64,000 nucleotides of DNA. Origin: Sphingomonas xinjiangensis. GTDB lineage: Bacteria; Pseudomonadota; Alphaproteobacteria; Sphingomonadales; Sphingomonadaceae. Shown here one piece after another: positions 23,744 through 36,318 of the stretch (positions within the stretch are counted from its first letter, which is position 1; each line of letters starts with the position of its first letter). The DNA lies in assembly GCF_014199255.1 (NCBI RefSeq), contig NZ_JACIJF010000002.1, positions 372,001-436,000 of the forward strand. The letters are read 5' to 3'. The notes beneath the pieces are model-generated. The model was not told where the DNA came from. It saw only the letters and a program-made list of their open reading frames with translations, and made no database searches. Made by a program: the position numbers and the translations under genes.

Positions 23744-26491
23744 TCAGGCGGCTTGGGCGATATCCTGTCCCGCCGCCGCTTCCAGCAGGCGCCGCTCGAT
23801 CGTCTTGAGGCGGGCCGCGCTTTCGATCTTATCACCGATCAGATCGGTCAGATAGAAGGTGTCGACCGCGCGCTCGCCATAAGTCGCGACATGCGCCGAG
23901 TGGATCGTCACCTTCGATTGAAACAGCGCATAGGCCAGATGGAACAGCAGCGCGGGCCGGTCGCGCGCATTCACTTCGATCACCGTGAAGCGGTTCGACG
24001 CCTTGTTGTCGATCAGCACATTGGGCTCGATCGGAAACGCGTCGGCGCGCAGCCTCGGCAAGGGTCTGGCCTTTAGCCGCTCTTGCAGCTTGGCGCGGTT
24101 GGCGAGGGCGTCGGCGATGCCGGACTTGATCCGCTCGAGCCGCGTAGCCTCGTCGAATGGCTGGCCCAGCGGATCCTGAATCAGGAAATTGTCGAGCGCC
24201 ATCCCGTCGCGCGTCGTGTGGATGCGCGCGTCGATGATGTTGCCGCCAGCCAAGTGGATCGCGCCGGCGATGCGGTAGAACAGCCCGGGATGATCCGAGG
24301 CATAGACCGTTACCAACGTCGCACCGCGCTCCGGGTAGACCTGCGCCTCGATCGAGAGCTGCGACACACCTGCGGCATCGACCTGTCGCGCATTTCGCTC
24401 GAGCACATCAAGCGGTTCGGCGATCCAGTATGGCTCGGTCTGACGGCTGGCGAACGCATCCACTCGCGCCGCATCCCAGCCCAGCAAGCCGCCCAACGCC
24501 ACCTGCTTGGCGCGGATGCGCTCGCTCCGACCCTTTTGCTTGTGGCCGAGTTGCAGCACCTCCTCCGCGGCATCGAACAAGTCGGCGAGCAACTGGCGTT
24601 TCCAGCTGTTCCACACAGTGGGTCCCACCGCGCGGATGTCGACGATGGTGAGCGCCAGCAGCAGGCGCAGGCGTTCAGGGCTCTGCACGCGGTCGACAAA
24701 ATCCAGGATCGTCTTGAAGTCGCTCAGATCGCGCTTGAAGGCGGTGTCGGACATCAGCAGATGCCACCGCACCAGCCATGCCACTGTCTCCGTCTCCGCC
24801 GGCGTCAGGCCGAGCCGGGGGCAAAGCCGCTCGGCCACTTCGGCACCCAGGATTGAATGGTCGCCATGGCGCCCCTTGGCGATGTCGTGCAGCAGCACCG
24901 CCACGTACAGCGCCCGGCGCGACACGATACGCGGGAAGATCGCCGTGGCGAGCGGATGATCGTCGGCCAGCGCGCCACGCTCGATCCGATTGAGCAGTCC
25001 GATCGCGCGGATGGTGTGCTCGTCCACCGTGTAATGGTGGTACATGTCGAACTGCATCTGCGCCACGACGCGGCCGAAGTCGGGCATGAACCGCCCGAAC
25101 ACGCCGGCCTCGTTCATCCAGCGCAGCACCGTTTCGGGATCGCGCGGGCTGGTCAGCAGTTCCAGGAACAGCGCATTGGCGCGTGGATCGCATCGGACAT
25201 CGTCGACCAGCTTGGCATCGCGCGCCGCGGCACGCATCGCCAGCGGGTGCACCTCCAGCCCGTGCAGATCGGCCAATTGGAACAGTTCGATCAGCCGCAC
25301 CGGATCGCTGCGAAAGAAGTCGTCGGACGGCAGCGCCAGCCGGCCGCGGTCGAGCACGAAGCCGTGCAGCTTGCGCGGACGGCGCCGCAGCGTCGGCAGC
25401 CCGAAACGCCCGCCGCGCGCGGCGAACTTCTCGTCCAGATGCGCCAGGAACACGCCGGTCAGGTCGCCGACCATCTTAGCCTGAAGGAAGTAATATTGCA
25501 TGAACCGCTCGACCGCGGCCTTGCCCGGGCGATCGGCGAACCGCATCCGCTCGGCAATCTCGCGCTGCACGTCGAAGGTCAGCCTGTCCTCGGCGCGCCG
25601 AGTCAGAAGATGCAGATGACAGCGCACCGCCCACAGGAAGTTCTCGGCGCGGCGGAACTGCCGAAACTCCTTCTTGGTCAGCAATCCTTGCTCGACCAGC
25701 TCGGCGGGCTCGCCGACATTATACGCGTATTTGCCGATCCAGAAGAGCGTGTGGAGATCGCGTAATCCCCCCTTCCCCTCCTTCACATTGGGTTCGACGA
25801 CATAGCGGCTGTCACCCATGCGGCGGTGACGTGCATTCCGCTCGTCCAGCTTCTGGGCGATGAAGGCGCGGGCCGTGTCGTGCTGCACTTCAGCCTTGAA
25901 GCGCCGCGCGGCCTCATCATAGAGCGCGGTGTCGCCCCAGACATAGCGCGCCTCCAGCAATGCGGTCCGCACCGTGACGTCGCTTTTCGCCTGCCGCACC
26001 ATCTCATCGAGCGACCGTGACGAATGGCCGACCTTCAGTTGCAGGTCCCACAGCGAATAGAGCATCGATTCGATGACCTGCTCGCTCCACCCGGTGACTT
26101 TCCAGGGCGTGACGAAGCCGATGTCTATGTCCGAGTGCGGCGCCATCTCGCCGCGGCCATAGCCGCCCACCGCGATCAGCGTCATGCGCTCGGCAGCGGT
26201 GGGATTATGGTTGGGGTGCAGCCGCTCCACCGTGAAGTCCCACAACAACCGCAGCAGCTGGTCGACCAGAAACGCCCCTGCCGCCGCGGCCTCGAGCCCG
26301 CGCGAAGGATGCTCCTCCAGCCGCCGCGCGATCTCCGCCCGGCCGATGGCAAGCGCGTCCTTGAGCTCGGCCGTGGCAGCGGCCCGCATCGCCCCAGGCT
26401 GCCCCCCGGGAAGCGCGCCAAGCCGCTCGGCGACGGCGCGCCGGTCGATCAGGGAACGGCGGTGCGGAACGGAGTCAAAGCGGCCGGACAT
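23744..26491 (-). CDS. glnD: [Protein-PII] uridylyltransferase / uridylyl-removing enzyme
   Basis: A 915-residue bifunctional nitrogen sensor that uridylylates PII when glutamine is low and removes UMP when it is high. Domain order is canonical. The nucleotidyltransferase has GGYGRGEMAPHSDIDIGF at 109-126 with paired aspartates. The HD hydrolase has VLLHDIAKGRHGDHS. Two C-terminal ACT domains follow (VTVYASDHPGLFYRIAGAI and VIEVNARDRPALLFHLAYAL) for glutamine binding. Length and motifs are complete. The start is MSGRFDSVPHRRSLIDR. No glnB or glnK is nearby. Confidence 0.97.
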   Translation of the reverse strand: MSGRFDSVPHRRSLIDRRAVAERLGALPGGQPGAMRAAATAELKDALAIGRAEIARRLEEHPSRGLEAAAAGAFLVDQLLRLLWDFTVERLHPNHNPTAAERMTLIAVGGYGRGEMAPHSDIDIGFVTPWKVTGWSEQVIESMLYSLWDLQLKVGHSSRSLDEMVRQAKSDVTVRTALLEARYVWGDTALYDEAARRFKAEVQHDTARAFIAQKLDERNARHRRMGDSRYVVEPNVKEGKGGLRDLHTLFWIGKYAYNVGEPAELVEQGLLTKKEFRQFRRAENFLWAVRCHLHLLTRRAEDRLTFDVQREIAERMRFADRPGKAAVERFMQYYFLQAKMVGDLTGVFLAHLDEKFAARGGRFGLPTLRRRPRKLHGFVLDRGRLALPSDDFFRSDPVRLIELFQLADLHGLEVHPLAMRAAARDAKLVDDVRCDPRANALFLELLTSPRDPETVLRWMNEAGVFGRFMPDFGRVVAQMQFDMYHHYTVDEHTIRAIGLLNRIERGALADDHPLATAIFPRIVSRRALYVAVLLHDIAKGRHGDHSILGAEVAERLCPRLGLTPAETETVAWLVRWHLLMSDTAFKRDLSDFKTILDFVDRVQSPERLRLLLALTIVDIRAVGPTVWNSWKRQLLADLFDAAEEVLQLGHKQKGRSERIRAKQVALGGLLGWDAARVDAFASRQTEPYWIAEPLDVLERNARQVDAAGVSQLSIEAQVYPERGATLVTVYASDHPGLFYRIAGAIHLAGGNIIDARIHTTRDGMALDNFLIQDPLGQPFDEATRLERIKSGIADALANRAKLQERLKARPLPRLRADAFPIEPNVLIDNKASNRFTVIEVNARDRPALLFHLAYALFQSKVTIHSAHVATYGERAVDTFYLTDLIGDKIESAARLKTIERRLLEAAAGQDIAQAA

Positions 26492-26540
26492 GGCATGTGA
26501 GATAAAGGCATCCGCAGTGGCGCGCCACCTCCGCCTTCAG

Positions 26541-26566
26541 CCCTCTCCCGCAAGAGCGTGAGAGGG
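26541..26566. repeat. Intergenic palindrome, CCCTCTCCCGC family
   Basis: CCCTCTCCCGC pairs with GCGTGAGAGGG (one imperfect pair) between glnD and grpE. A second copy with a perfect 10-bp stem lies at 56257-56280. The sequence type is common in bacterial intergenic spaces and may double as a terminator for grpE. Confidence 0.6.
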
Positions 26567-26584
26567 CCAGAACGCCACGGAACG

Positions 26585-27148
26585 TCAATCCGGCTTCTTC
26601 GCCACGCCGACCAGCGCCGGGCGCAGCAGCCGGTCCTTGATCATGTAGCCGGTCTGGATCTCCTGCACGACCGTGCCCGGCTCCGCCTCGGCCGAAGGCA
26701 CTTCCATCATCGCTTGGTGGCGATTGGGATCGAGCGCCTCGCCCACTGCCGAAATCTTGGTGATGCCATGGCGGCCGAACACCGACTCCAATTCGCGGCC
26801 GGTTGCTTCCAGCCCGACGACCAGTCCCTTCAGCTTCTCGTCCTCGCGCAGATCGGCGGGGATCGCCGCCAACGCACGCGACAGATTGTCGGCAACCGAC
26901 AGCACGTCGCGCGCGAAGCCCGTGGCAGCATAGGCGCGCGCGTCCTGCGCTTCCTTCTCGGCGCGACGGCGCACATTCTGCGTCTCCGCCTGCGCGTACA
27001 GCACCTGCTGCTTGGCTTCTGCGAGCTGCGCTTCCAGCTCGGCGCTGCGGTCATGCTCCGCCACTTCGGGTGCCGCTTCGGCGGTTTCGTCGCGAAGGTT
27101 GATGTCTGCGTCCTGCACGTCCGCGTTGATGTTGTCGTTCTCGGTCAT
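26585..27148 (-). CDS. grpE: Nucleotide exchange factor GrpE
   Basis: A 187-residue DnaK nucleotide-exchange factor. An acidic N-terminus is followed by a long coiled coil (about 35-85, AELEAQLAEAKQQVLYAQAE, then QNVRRRAEKEAQDA). The C-terminal beta domain includes HQAMMEVPSAEAEPGTV and VQEIQTGYMIKDRLLRPALV. The start at ATG 27148 has AGGGA upstream. It lies 16 bases after hrcA in a leftward hrcA-grpE operon, the usual alphaproteobacterial arrangement. dnaK is not in this window. Confidence 0.96.
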   Translation of the reverse strand: MTENDNINADVQDADINLRDETAEAAPEVAEHDRSAELEAQLAEAKQQVLYAQAETQNVRRRAEKEAQDARAYAATGFARDVLSVADNLSRALAAIPADLREDEKLKGLVVGLEATGRELESVFGRHGITKISAVGEALDPNRHQAMMEVPSAEAEPGTVVQEIQTGYMIKDRLLRPALVGVAKKPD

Positions 27149-27164
27149 AATTCCCTGTACGTCT

Positions 27165-28208
27165 TCAAGCGAGCAATCGGGCCAAGGTGGCCGCCGTGAA
27201 ATCCACCATGGGCACGACGCGCGCATAGTTCAACCGGGTGGGGCCGATCACGCCCACCACGCCCACCACGCGGCCGTCGAGCGAACGCACCGGCTTTGCG
27301 ATCACCGAAGACCCCGACAACGCGAACAGCTTGTTCTCGGATCCGATGAAGATCCGCGTCGCTTCCCCCTCGCGTGCGCTGTCGAGCAGCCGGGCGATCT
27401 CTTCCTTGCCCTCCAGCTCGTCGAGCAGCTGGCGGACGCGGTCCAGGTCCTCGGCGGCGGTGGCATCGACCAGCCGGGCCTGCCCGCGCACGATCAGCAC
27501 CGGGCGGCGGCCGCCATCCTCGCTCCACACCGCAAGGCCCCGCTCGACCAGCGCGGCGGAGGCGCTGTCCAACGCCGCCCGCTGCTGCGCCAGGTCGCGC
27601 TCGATCCGAGCCCGCGCCTCGCTCAACGTCAAGCCGGACAGCATCGCGCTCATATAGTTGGCGGCTTGTTGCAGCGAGTGCGGATCGATCCCGCCGGGCA
27701 AGTGCACGACTCGGTTCTCCACCGACCCGTCATCGCCCACCAGCACCGCAAGCGCGCGGTCCTGGCTGAGTGGCACGAAGCCGAACTGACGCAGCACCGG
27801 CTCCGCCTTGGGCACCAGCACCAGCCCGGCGCACGCCGACAGGCCGGACAAGGCGGCGGTGGTGTTGGCGATCGCCTCTTCCACTGGCCCGACCTGCCCC
27901 GCCCGCGCCTCGATCGCGGCGCGTTCCTCGACGGAGGGTTCGCTGGCCTGCATCATCCCGTCGACGAACAGCCGCAGCCCGCTATCGGTCGGCATCCGCC
28001 CCGCGCTGGTATGCGGCGCGGCGAGCAGCCCGAATTCCTCCAGATCCTGCATCACGTTGCGGATCGACGCGGGCGACAGGTTCATCCCCGAAATCTTGGA
28101 GATCGTCCGCGACCCCACCGGTGCGCCGGTGTCGAGATAGGATTCGACGACCATCCGGAACACGTCACGCGCGCGATCGGTAAGTTCGGAGATCGGGGGC
28201 GTGGTCAT
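27165..28208 (-). CDS. hrcA: Heat-inducible transcriptional repressor HrcA
   Basis: A 347-residue repressor that binds CIRCE operators upstream of groESL and similar operons. The N-terminal winged helix is visible (SELTDRARDVFRMVVESYLD, GAPVGSRTISK, SPASIRNVMQDLEEFGLL), with SAGRMPTDSGLRLFVDG just behind it. A GAF-like dimerisation domain follows, and the C-terminal segment has GVVGVIGPTRLNYARVVPMV. It is complete and typical in length. I saw no clear CIRCE inverted repeat upstream, so its own operon may not be autoregulated. It is divergent from the rph-rdgB side with a lipoprotein gene between. Confidence 0.97.
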   Translation of the reverse strand: MTTPPISELTDRARDVFRMVVESYLDTGAPVGSRTISKISGMNLSPASIRNVMQDLEEFGLLAAPHTSAGRMPTDSGLRLFVDGMMQASEPSVEERAAIEARAGQVGPVEEAIANTTAALSGLSACAGLVLVPKAEPVLRQFGFVPLSQDRALAVLVGDDGSVENRVVHLPGGIDPHSLQQAANYMSAMLSGLTLSEARARIERDLAQQRAALDSASAALVERGLAVWSEDGGRRPVLIVRGQARLVDATAAEDLDRVRQLLDELEGKEEIARLLDSAREGEATRIFIGSENKLFALSGSSVIAKPVRSLDGRVVGVVGVIGPTRLNYARVVPMVDFTAATLARLLA

Positions 28209-28284
28209 GAAATGTATGTAGCGCGTGTCGGGCCAGCCTCAAGCATAGGTTCCGTTCCTCGACAAAGGCCGAGGAGCAGCATGC

Positions 28285-28791
28285 TTACGGCCGTGCCCCA
28301 ATCATCTCTCCGATCGGCAGCATCCCCGGCGCGTCGCGCAGCGCCTGCGCCAGCGCCGCGTTCTCGACCCGGCAGCCGTGATAAAAATGGAGCGTCTGGC
28401 TGTCCCCGATCGCCCGCGTCCAGTGCACCTCGGTGCTCGGCATGTCGGTCGGCGCGTTGCCGCAATTGGCGCTGCCCATCTCGTAGCGCACTTCGCCCTG
28501 CGCCGGCCGGTACGGTTCCAGTTTCGCCGCGAACGCGTCATATTGCTCCCGGCTCAGTCTAAAGGGACGCTCGCCGGTAACCGCGGTGTACTGCTTGCCT
28601 TCGAACACCCCGGTCCCATCGGGGCGTACCACCACGGCATATACCGGGCAGCGGCCGTGGCAGGGCGCGGTCTCCAGCGTGATCGAGTCCGCTTCGATCG
28701 CCACCGGCGTACCGCCCGGCCGCGCGCCATCGCTCGCGCATCCCGCCAGCGCCAATGCCGCCGCCCCGATCGCCATCCACTGCCTGCCCAT
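28285..28791 (-). CDS. DUF6438-domain lipoprotein
   Basis: A 168-residue lipoprotein. The signal sequence [18 protein letters not shown] ends in a clear lipobox (LAGC). The domain begins [15 protein letters not shown], with the paired cysteines typical of DUF6438, and continues with [16 protein letters not shown]. Two further cysteines (SANCGNAP and HGCRVENA) may form a second disulfide. The function of the family is unknown. The ORF extends upstream, but ATG 28791 has AGGGAG just before it and begins the lipoprotein signal. Confidence 0.8.
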   Translation of the reverse strand: MGRQWMAIGAAALALAGCASDGARPGGTPVAIEADSITLETAPCHGRCPVYAVVVRPDGTGVFEGKQYTAVTGERPFRLSREQYDAFAAKLEPYRPAQGEVRYEMGSANCGNAPTDMPSTEVHWTRAIGDSQTLHFYHGCRVENAALAQALRDAPGMLPIGEMIGARP

Positions 28792-28880
28792 CACAACTCC
28801 CTTCGGATCACCCGCCGCCACTGGCGCGTTTCCCACGCACGGTCTACTTGGCGCGACCAAGTTTGCAGGAGAATGAACCG

Positions 28881-29594
28881 ATGCGCCCATCCGGCCGCGC
28901 CCCCGACGAAATGCGTGCGATCTCGATCACGCCCAGCTTCACCCGCCACGCAGAGGGTTCGGTGCTGATCGGCTTCGGCGACACCCGCGTGCTGGTCACC
29001 GCCAGCATTGAGGAGCGCATTCCGCCCTGGCTGCGCGGCAAGGGCGAAGGCTGGGTCACCGCCGAATACGGCATGCTCCCCCGCGCCACCCACACCCGCA
29101 GCGCCCGCGAAGCCGCCAAAGGCAAGCAGTCGGGCCGCACCCAAGAGATCCAGCGCCTGATCGGCCGCTCGCTACGCGCCGTCACCGATCTCAAGCTGCT
29201 CGGCGAGCGCCAGATCACCCTCGATTGCGACGTGCTTCAGGCCGATGGCGGCACCCGCACCGCCGCGATTTCAGGCGCCTGGGTGGCGCTGCGCCTCGCC
29301 GTTAACAAGCTGATGGCCGAGGGCAAGCTGACCGCCGACCCGATCACGCAGCAGGTCGCCGCCGTCAGCTGCGGCATCTTCCAGGGCAATCCGGTGCTCG
29401 ACCTGGACTATGACGAGGATTCGAACGCGGACGCCGACGCCAATTTCGTGCTCCTCTCCGACGGCAAGATCGCCGAAGCGCAGGCAACCGCGGAGGGCGC
29501 GACCTATGATGAGGAAGGCCTGCTCCGCTTGCTCCGCCTCGCCCGCATCGGCTGCAATCAGATCTTCGCCGAACAGCTGAAGGCCGTGCAATGA
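28881..29594 (+). CDS. rph: Ribonuclease PH
   Basis: A 237-residue phosphorolytic 3'-5' exoribonuclease that trims tRNA 3' ends. The N-terminus has [12 protein letters not shown] and [17 protein letters not shown]. Conserved elements are [36 protein letters not shown] (phosphate site) and [20 protein letters not shown]. The length is normal. The start at 28881 has AGGAGA 8 bases upstream. Its last codons overlap rdgB (ATGA), giving an rph-rdgB operon, which is usual in alphaproteobacteria next to hrcA. Confidence 0.97.
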   Translation: MRPSGRAPDEMRAISITPSFTRHAEGSVLIGFGDTRVLVTASIEERIPPWLRGKGEGWVTAEYGMLPRATHTRSAREAAKGKQSGRTQEIQRLIGRSLRAVTDLKLLGERQITLDCDVLQADGGTRTAAISGAWVALRLAVNKLMAEGKLTADPITQQVAAVSCGIFQGNPVLDLDYDEDSNADADANFVLLSDGKIAEAQATAEGATYDEEGLLRLLRLARIGCNQIFAEQLKAVQ

Positions 29595-30235
29595 CCGGGC
29601 CCAATGAAGGGGTGGGCGGCGACGCCCCCCAGGCCATCCGCAAGCTCAAGCCCGGCAAGCTGGTGATCGCCAGCCACAATCCGGGCAAGGTCCGCGAAAT
29701 TCGCGCGCTGCTCGGCCCCTATGGCATCGAACCGGTCTCCGCGGCCGAGCTGGACCTGCCCGAGCCCGAGGAAACCGGCACCACCTTCGTCGCCAATGCC
29801 GAGCTGAAGGCGCTCCAGGCCGCCGATCTGTCAGGCCTGCCCGCGCTGTCGGACGATTCGGGGCTATGCGTCGAAGCATTGAACAACGAACCCGGCATCT
29901 TCTCGGCCCGCTGGGGCGGCGAAGCCAAGGATTTCGACCTCGCGATGCGCAAGGTTGAGGACCGCCTGGCCGCGCTTCCGCCCGAAACCAGCCGCTCGGC
30001 GCACTTCATCTGCGCGCTGGCACTCGCCTGGCCCGATGGTCATGTCGAATGGTTCGAAGGCCGCGTCGACGGCACGCTGGTCTGGCCCCCGCGCGGGGAC
30101 AAGGGCTTTGGCTACGACCCGATGTTCGTCGCCGATGGCCATGCGCAAACCTTCGGCGAGATGGACCCACAAGCCAAACACGCCATGAGCCACCGCGCCG
30201 ACGCCTTCCGCCAACTGGTCGCGGCGGTGTTCTGA
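29591..30235 (+). CDS. rdgB: Non-canonical purine NTP pyrophosphatase (XTP/dITP)
   Basis: A 214-residue house-cleaning enzyme that hydrolyses dITP, ITP and XTP to monophosphates. Motifs are [19 protein letters not shown] near the N-terminus, [14 protein letters not shown], the active-site [14 protein letters not shown], and GFGYDPMFV with [11 protein letters not shown] at the C-terminus. About 18 residues precede the usual start of the fold. It is coupled to rph by a four-base overlap. A perfect palindrome just after the stop probably terminates it. Confidence 0.96.
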   Translation: MTGPNEGVGGDAPQAIRKLKPGKLVIASHNPGKVREIRALLGPYGIEPVSAAELDLPEPEETGTTFVANAELKALQAADLSGLPALSDDSGLCVEALNNEPGIFSARWGGEAKDFDLAMRKVEDRLAALPPETSRSAHFICALALAWPDGHVEWFEGRVDGTLVWPPRGDKGFGYDPMFVADGHAQTFGEMDPQAKHAMSHRADAFRQLVAAVF

Positions 30236-30242
30236 CCCACAA

Positions 30243-30266
30243 ATCCTCCCCCTTGCGGGGGAGGAT
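30243..30266. terminator. Perfect palindrome between convergent genes
   Basis: ATCCTCCCCC (30243-30252) pairs perfectly with GGGGGAGGAT (30257-30266) across TTGC. It lies in the 38-base gap between the convergent rdgB and threonine aldolase genes and could terminate both. The composition resembles other intergenic palindromes in the window. Confidence 0.55.
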
Positions 30267-30273
30267 CGAACCC

Positions 30274-31332
30274 TCAAGCCTCGACCAACGCCGCCAACGC
30301 CGCCTCGCGCACGTCGCGCGCCAGCGCATCCACCCGCGCCACATCGGCGTCCCAGGCGAACATGAACCGCGCGCCCCCGCCGATGAATGTATAAAACCGC
30401 CAGCCCCGCGCCCGCAGCGCCTCCAGCACCGGCTCAGGCGCGCGCAGGAACACCGCGTTGGCCTCCACCGGGAACATCAGCTCGATTCCCGGCAACCCCG
30501 CCACCGCCGCCGCGACCCGCTGCGCGCAATCATTGCCATGTTCGGCATTGCGCAGCCACGCGCCGCTCTCCAACAGCCCCACCCACGGCGCCGACAAGAA
30601 GCGCATCTTGGACGCCAGCTGTCCGGCCTGCTTGCAGCGATAATCGAAGTCCTCCGCCAGCGTAGGCTCGAAGAACAGCACCGCCTCGCCCACCGCCATG
30701 CCGTTCTTGGTGCCGCCAAAGCACAGCACGTCGACGCCCGCCTGCCAGGTGATCTCGGCGGGCGAACAGCCCAAGGTCGCACAGGCATGCGCGAACCGCG
30801 CCCCATCCATGTGCAGCCGCAATCCCAGCTCGCGGCACGTCGCCGACAGCGCGCGCACTTCGGCGACGCTATAGACCTGTCCCGTCTCGGTCGGCTGCGT
30901 GATCGTCACAACGCGCGGCTTGGGGAAGTGGATGTCCGACCGGCTCGTCGCCAGCCCGCGCACCGCTTCGGGCGTCAGCTTGCCGCCCGCGGTCTGCGCC
31001 ACCAGCAGCTTGGATCCGTTGGAAAAGAACTCCGGCGCGCCGCACTCGTCGGTCTCGACATGCGCCGAGGAGGAACAGATCACGCTGTGATAGGATTGCC
31101 CGAGCGACGCCAGCGCCAGCGAATTGGCCGCCGTTCCGTTGAACGCGAAGAACACTTCGCACTCGGTGCCGAACAGCGTGCGAAACGCGTCGGATGCGCG
31201 CTGCGTCCAATCGTCATCGCCATAGGCCGTGGCCGAGCCTGAATTCGCTTCCGCCATGGCGTTCCACGCCTCTGGACAGATTCCGGCATAATTGTCGCTG
31301 GCGAATTGTTGAGCTTGATCGATCACGCGCAC
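30274..31332 (-). CDS. Low-specificity L-threonine aldolase (PLP enzyme)
   Basis: A 352-residue fold-type I PLP enzyme that splits threonine or allo-threonine into glycine and acetaldehyde. Family marks are FASDNYAGICPEAWNAM at the N-terminus, FFAFNGTAANSLAL, a histidine for PLP stacking in SSSAHVETDE, LHMDGARFAHA with the PLP aspartate, and the Schiff-base lysine in FGGTKNGM. It is convergent with rdgB and appears monocistronic. Confidence 0.9.
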   Translation of the reverse strand: MRVIDQAQQFASDNYAGICPEAWNAMAEANSGSATAYGDDDWTQRASDAFRTLFGTECEVFFAFNGTAANSLALASLGQSYHSVICSSSAHVETDECGAPEFFSNGSKLLVAQTAGGKLTPEAVRGLATSRSDIHFPKPRVVTITQPTETGQVYSVAEVRALSATCRELGLRLHMDGARFAHACATLGCSPAEITWQAGVDVLCFGGTKNGMAVGEAVLFFEPTLAEDFDYRCKQAGQLASKMRFLSAPWVGLLESGAWLRNAEHGNDCAQRVAAAVAGLPGIELMFPVEANAVFLRAPEPVLEALRARGWRFYTFIGGGARFMFAWDADVARVDALARDVREAALAALVEA

Positions 31333-31818
31333 TGCCTCTTAAACTGGTTCGGCACCAGGAGACAGGTCGACACGTGGCTTGGAACCCGATGGTTGCCGGT
31401 CCGGCCACATCCCTCCGCTTGGTAAAGCGGAGGCACCACCTTGCTCGGGAGCAGGTTGGTGCCAGGCGTCGGCCCGACTCTTGATGCAGTGCCCCGTTAG
31501 CGCGGCTGGCCAGGCGGTTCAACCCGCTGCGGTGCAGCAAGGTCTGGTCACACCGATGGGAGTACCGATCAGCGACTTCTCACCGCACCGCACCGCGGCA
31601 AAAGGTCGTTGGAGAGACGTCGCCCTCCATCCTCAACAGAAGTGCAATAGCGGCAAGACCAAGCCAGGGCGGGCGCGGACCACGGCCAACAATCGAGGCG
31701 GGCATCGCTAAATGCTTCGCTTCCGGCGACAATTGTTGCAATTGCCACGAACGCCTTTTTCAACGGTCGACCCGTCCGTTCATGACACCAGAAGGGCGTA
31801 AGAGGGTTCGAGGTACCG
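31333..31818. other. Gene-free stretch before the psd gene
   Basis: No supported gene. It contains two short inverted repeats: CTCCGCTT with AAGCGGAG near 31413-31431, and GGCACCACC with GGTTGGTGCC across 31431-31463. A pair of CAATTG sites separated by TTG lies at 31730-31744 and could be a regulatory site for psd. Composition changes here mark the left edge of a segment that looks less typical of the genome. Confidence 0.45.
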
Positions 31819-32700
31819 ATGTCCGATCGCCTGAAGGTCTTGCTCCAGTACATCCTGCCCAAGAAGCACATAAGCACCATCGCCGGCCGCATCGCCGGCG
31901 CGAAAGCGGGCCGCATGACAACGCGGGCGATCCGCTGGTTCGTCGGCACCTACGCCGTCGACATGCGCGAAGCCGCAGACCCGGACATCAACAGCTACAA
32001 GAGTTTCAACGACTTCTTCACTCGGCCGCTAAGAGCCGGTGCCCGCCCGGTGGCGGATGCCGACTTCGTCTCTCCCGTCGACGGAGCGATCAGCCAGTTC
32101 GGCGCCATCGAGGAGCATCATATGCTCCAAGCCAAGGGCCATCGATTCACCACGACGGATCTGGTGGGCGGCGACCACACGCTCGCCGCGCAGTTCCGCC
32201 ACGGCAGCTTCGCCAACCTCTATTTGTCGCCAAAGGATTATCACCGCCTGCACATGCCGTGCAGCGGCACGCTCAAACGCATGATCTACGTGCCGGGCAC
32301 GCTGTTCTCGGTGAACCCCGTGACTGCGCGCGGTGTGCCGAACCTCTTTGCCCGAAATGAGCGGGTCGTGTGCGTGTTTGAATCGGCCGAACATGGTCCG
32401 TTCGTCATGGTGCTGGTCGGGGCGACCATCGTCGGCAGCATCGCGACGGTGTGGCACGGCGTCGTCAATCCAAAGCGCACCGGCAAGCTTTCCGAATGGA
32501 GCTATGCCGAACAGGACATCACGCTGGCAAAGGGCGACGAGATGGGGCGCTTCCTTCTTGGCTCGACGATCGTCATGTTGTTCAAACAGGGCGCCATCCG
32601 CTTCAACGAAGACTGGGCGCCCGAGAAACCGGTCCGCTTGGGTGAGGCCATGGGCAACGCGCCACTACCTACATCCAGGGACGACGACCCTCAGGGTTGA
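31819..32700 (+). CDS. psd: Phosphatidylserine decarboxylase proenzyme
   Basis: A 293-residue inner-membrane enzyme that makes phosphatidylethanolamine. It resembles the long E. coli type. It has SFNDFFTRPLR near the N-terminus, the catalytic aspartate in SPVDGAIS, the histidine in DYHRLHMPCSG, and the self-cleavage motif GRFLLGSTIVM in which the serine becomes the pyruvoyl group. GAGG five bases before ATG 31819 supports the start. The gene stands alone, without pssA, in a segment with less GC-biased codons than its neighbours, so it may be an acquired or second psd. Confidence 0.93.
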   Translation: MSDRLKVLLQYILPKKHISTIAGRIAGAKAGRMTTRAIRWFVGTYAVDMREAADPDINSYKSFNDFFTRPLRAGARPVADADFVSPVDGAISQFGAIEEHHMLQAKGHRFTTTDLVGGDHTLAAQFRHGSFANLYLSPKDYHRLHMPCSGTLKRMIYVPGTLFSVNPVTARGVPNLFARNERVVCVFESAEHGPFVMVLVGATIVGSIATVWHGVVNPKRTGKLSEWSYAEQDITLAKGDEMGRFLLGSTIVMLFKQGAIRFNEDWAPEKPVRLGEAMGNAPLPTSRDDDPQG

Positions 32701-33070
32701 AGCCAGCACGGGAGCAAAGGCGCGCTCCGCCCTGCATCAATGTCGGGGGGCTGGAATGTAGACCTGTGAAACGGCAGGTCGGCTACCGCCCAAAGTCAAC
32801 CGTTCAGGTCACTGCTCACGTCGCTCCAAAGCGCACGTCCGTTCATGCCAAGGCAGAACGGCAGAAACCGCCCAAAATCGTCCCATGCTGTCGCCGCTTT
32901 TCCTGAAACCGGACGATCGTTCACGCAGCAGTTGCCCGGCGGGAGGACTCGAATTTCACCCCCGCGTTCGGCTGCGGCGATCGCGCCGCGCGTCCTCACG
33001 ACCTTTTGTCGGCAGTTGTGCTATACTTAACGAGAGGAGATAGACGCTGAACCAGCCGTCGACGCCAGAG
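32701..33070. other. Gene-free leader of the hybrid kinase
   Basis: No gene is recognised. TATACT at 33022-33027 is a plausible -10 hexamer, and GAGGAGA at 33034-33040 is a strong ribosome site. That site lies 6 bases before an in-frame CTG (33047) and 30 bases before the first ATG (33071). Confidence 0.45.
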
Positions 33071-36019
<2,949 letters not shown>

Positions 36020-36318
36020 CCGCAGCTGACCGCAAGCGAATTCAGATGAACGTGCGGCGAGTTTCAAATGACGTCCTTTAAGACAGGACAACGGTGACCT
36101 GAGGCAAAGCAGCCGTAGAACAGCGCTTCGGCGATCGCCTGCTTTTCCCACCAACTGCCGGAAACCGCTTTTCCGCTTTCCCCCAATTTCGGCCACTCAG
36201 CTCTGGCGCGGATGGCCGTAGTCTATGCGGTCACGACCCGCATCACGGCATAGTTGCCCAGCGACAATCAACAAGCCGGGCGACCGTGCAAGCGAGATGC
36301 CATGTTGCAGGATTTCCG
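36020..36318. other. Gene-free stretch downstream of the hybrid kinase
   Basis: I see no gene. A short perfect hairpin, ATGCGG with CCGCAT, lies at 36225-36243. The stretch is on the 3' side of tRNA-Tyr, a common integration position, but no integrase or duplicated tRNA end was found. Confidence 0.45.

Noticed and set aside
27149..28284. CIRCE operator upstream of hrcA or grpE
   Set aside because: I looked for TTAGCACTC-N9-GAGTGCTAA and found no convincing match.
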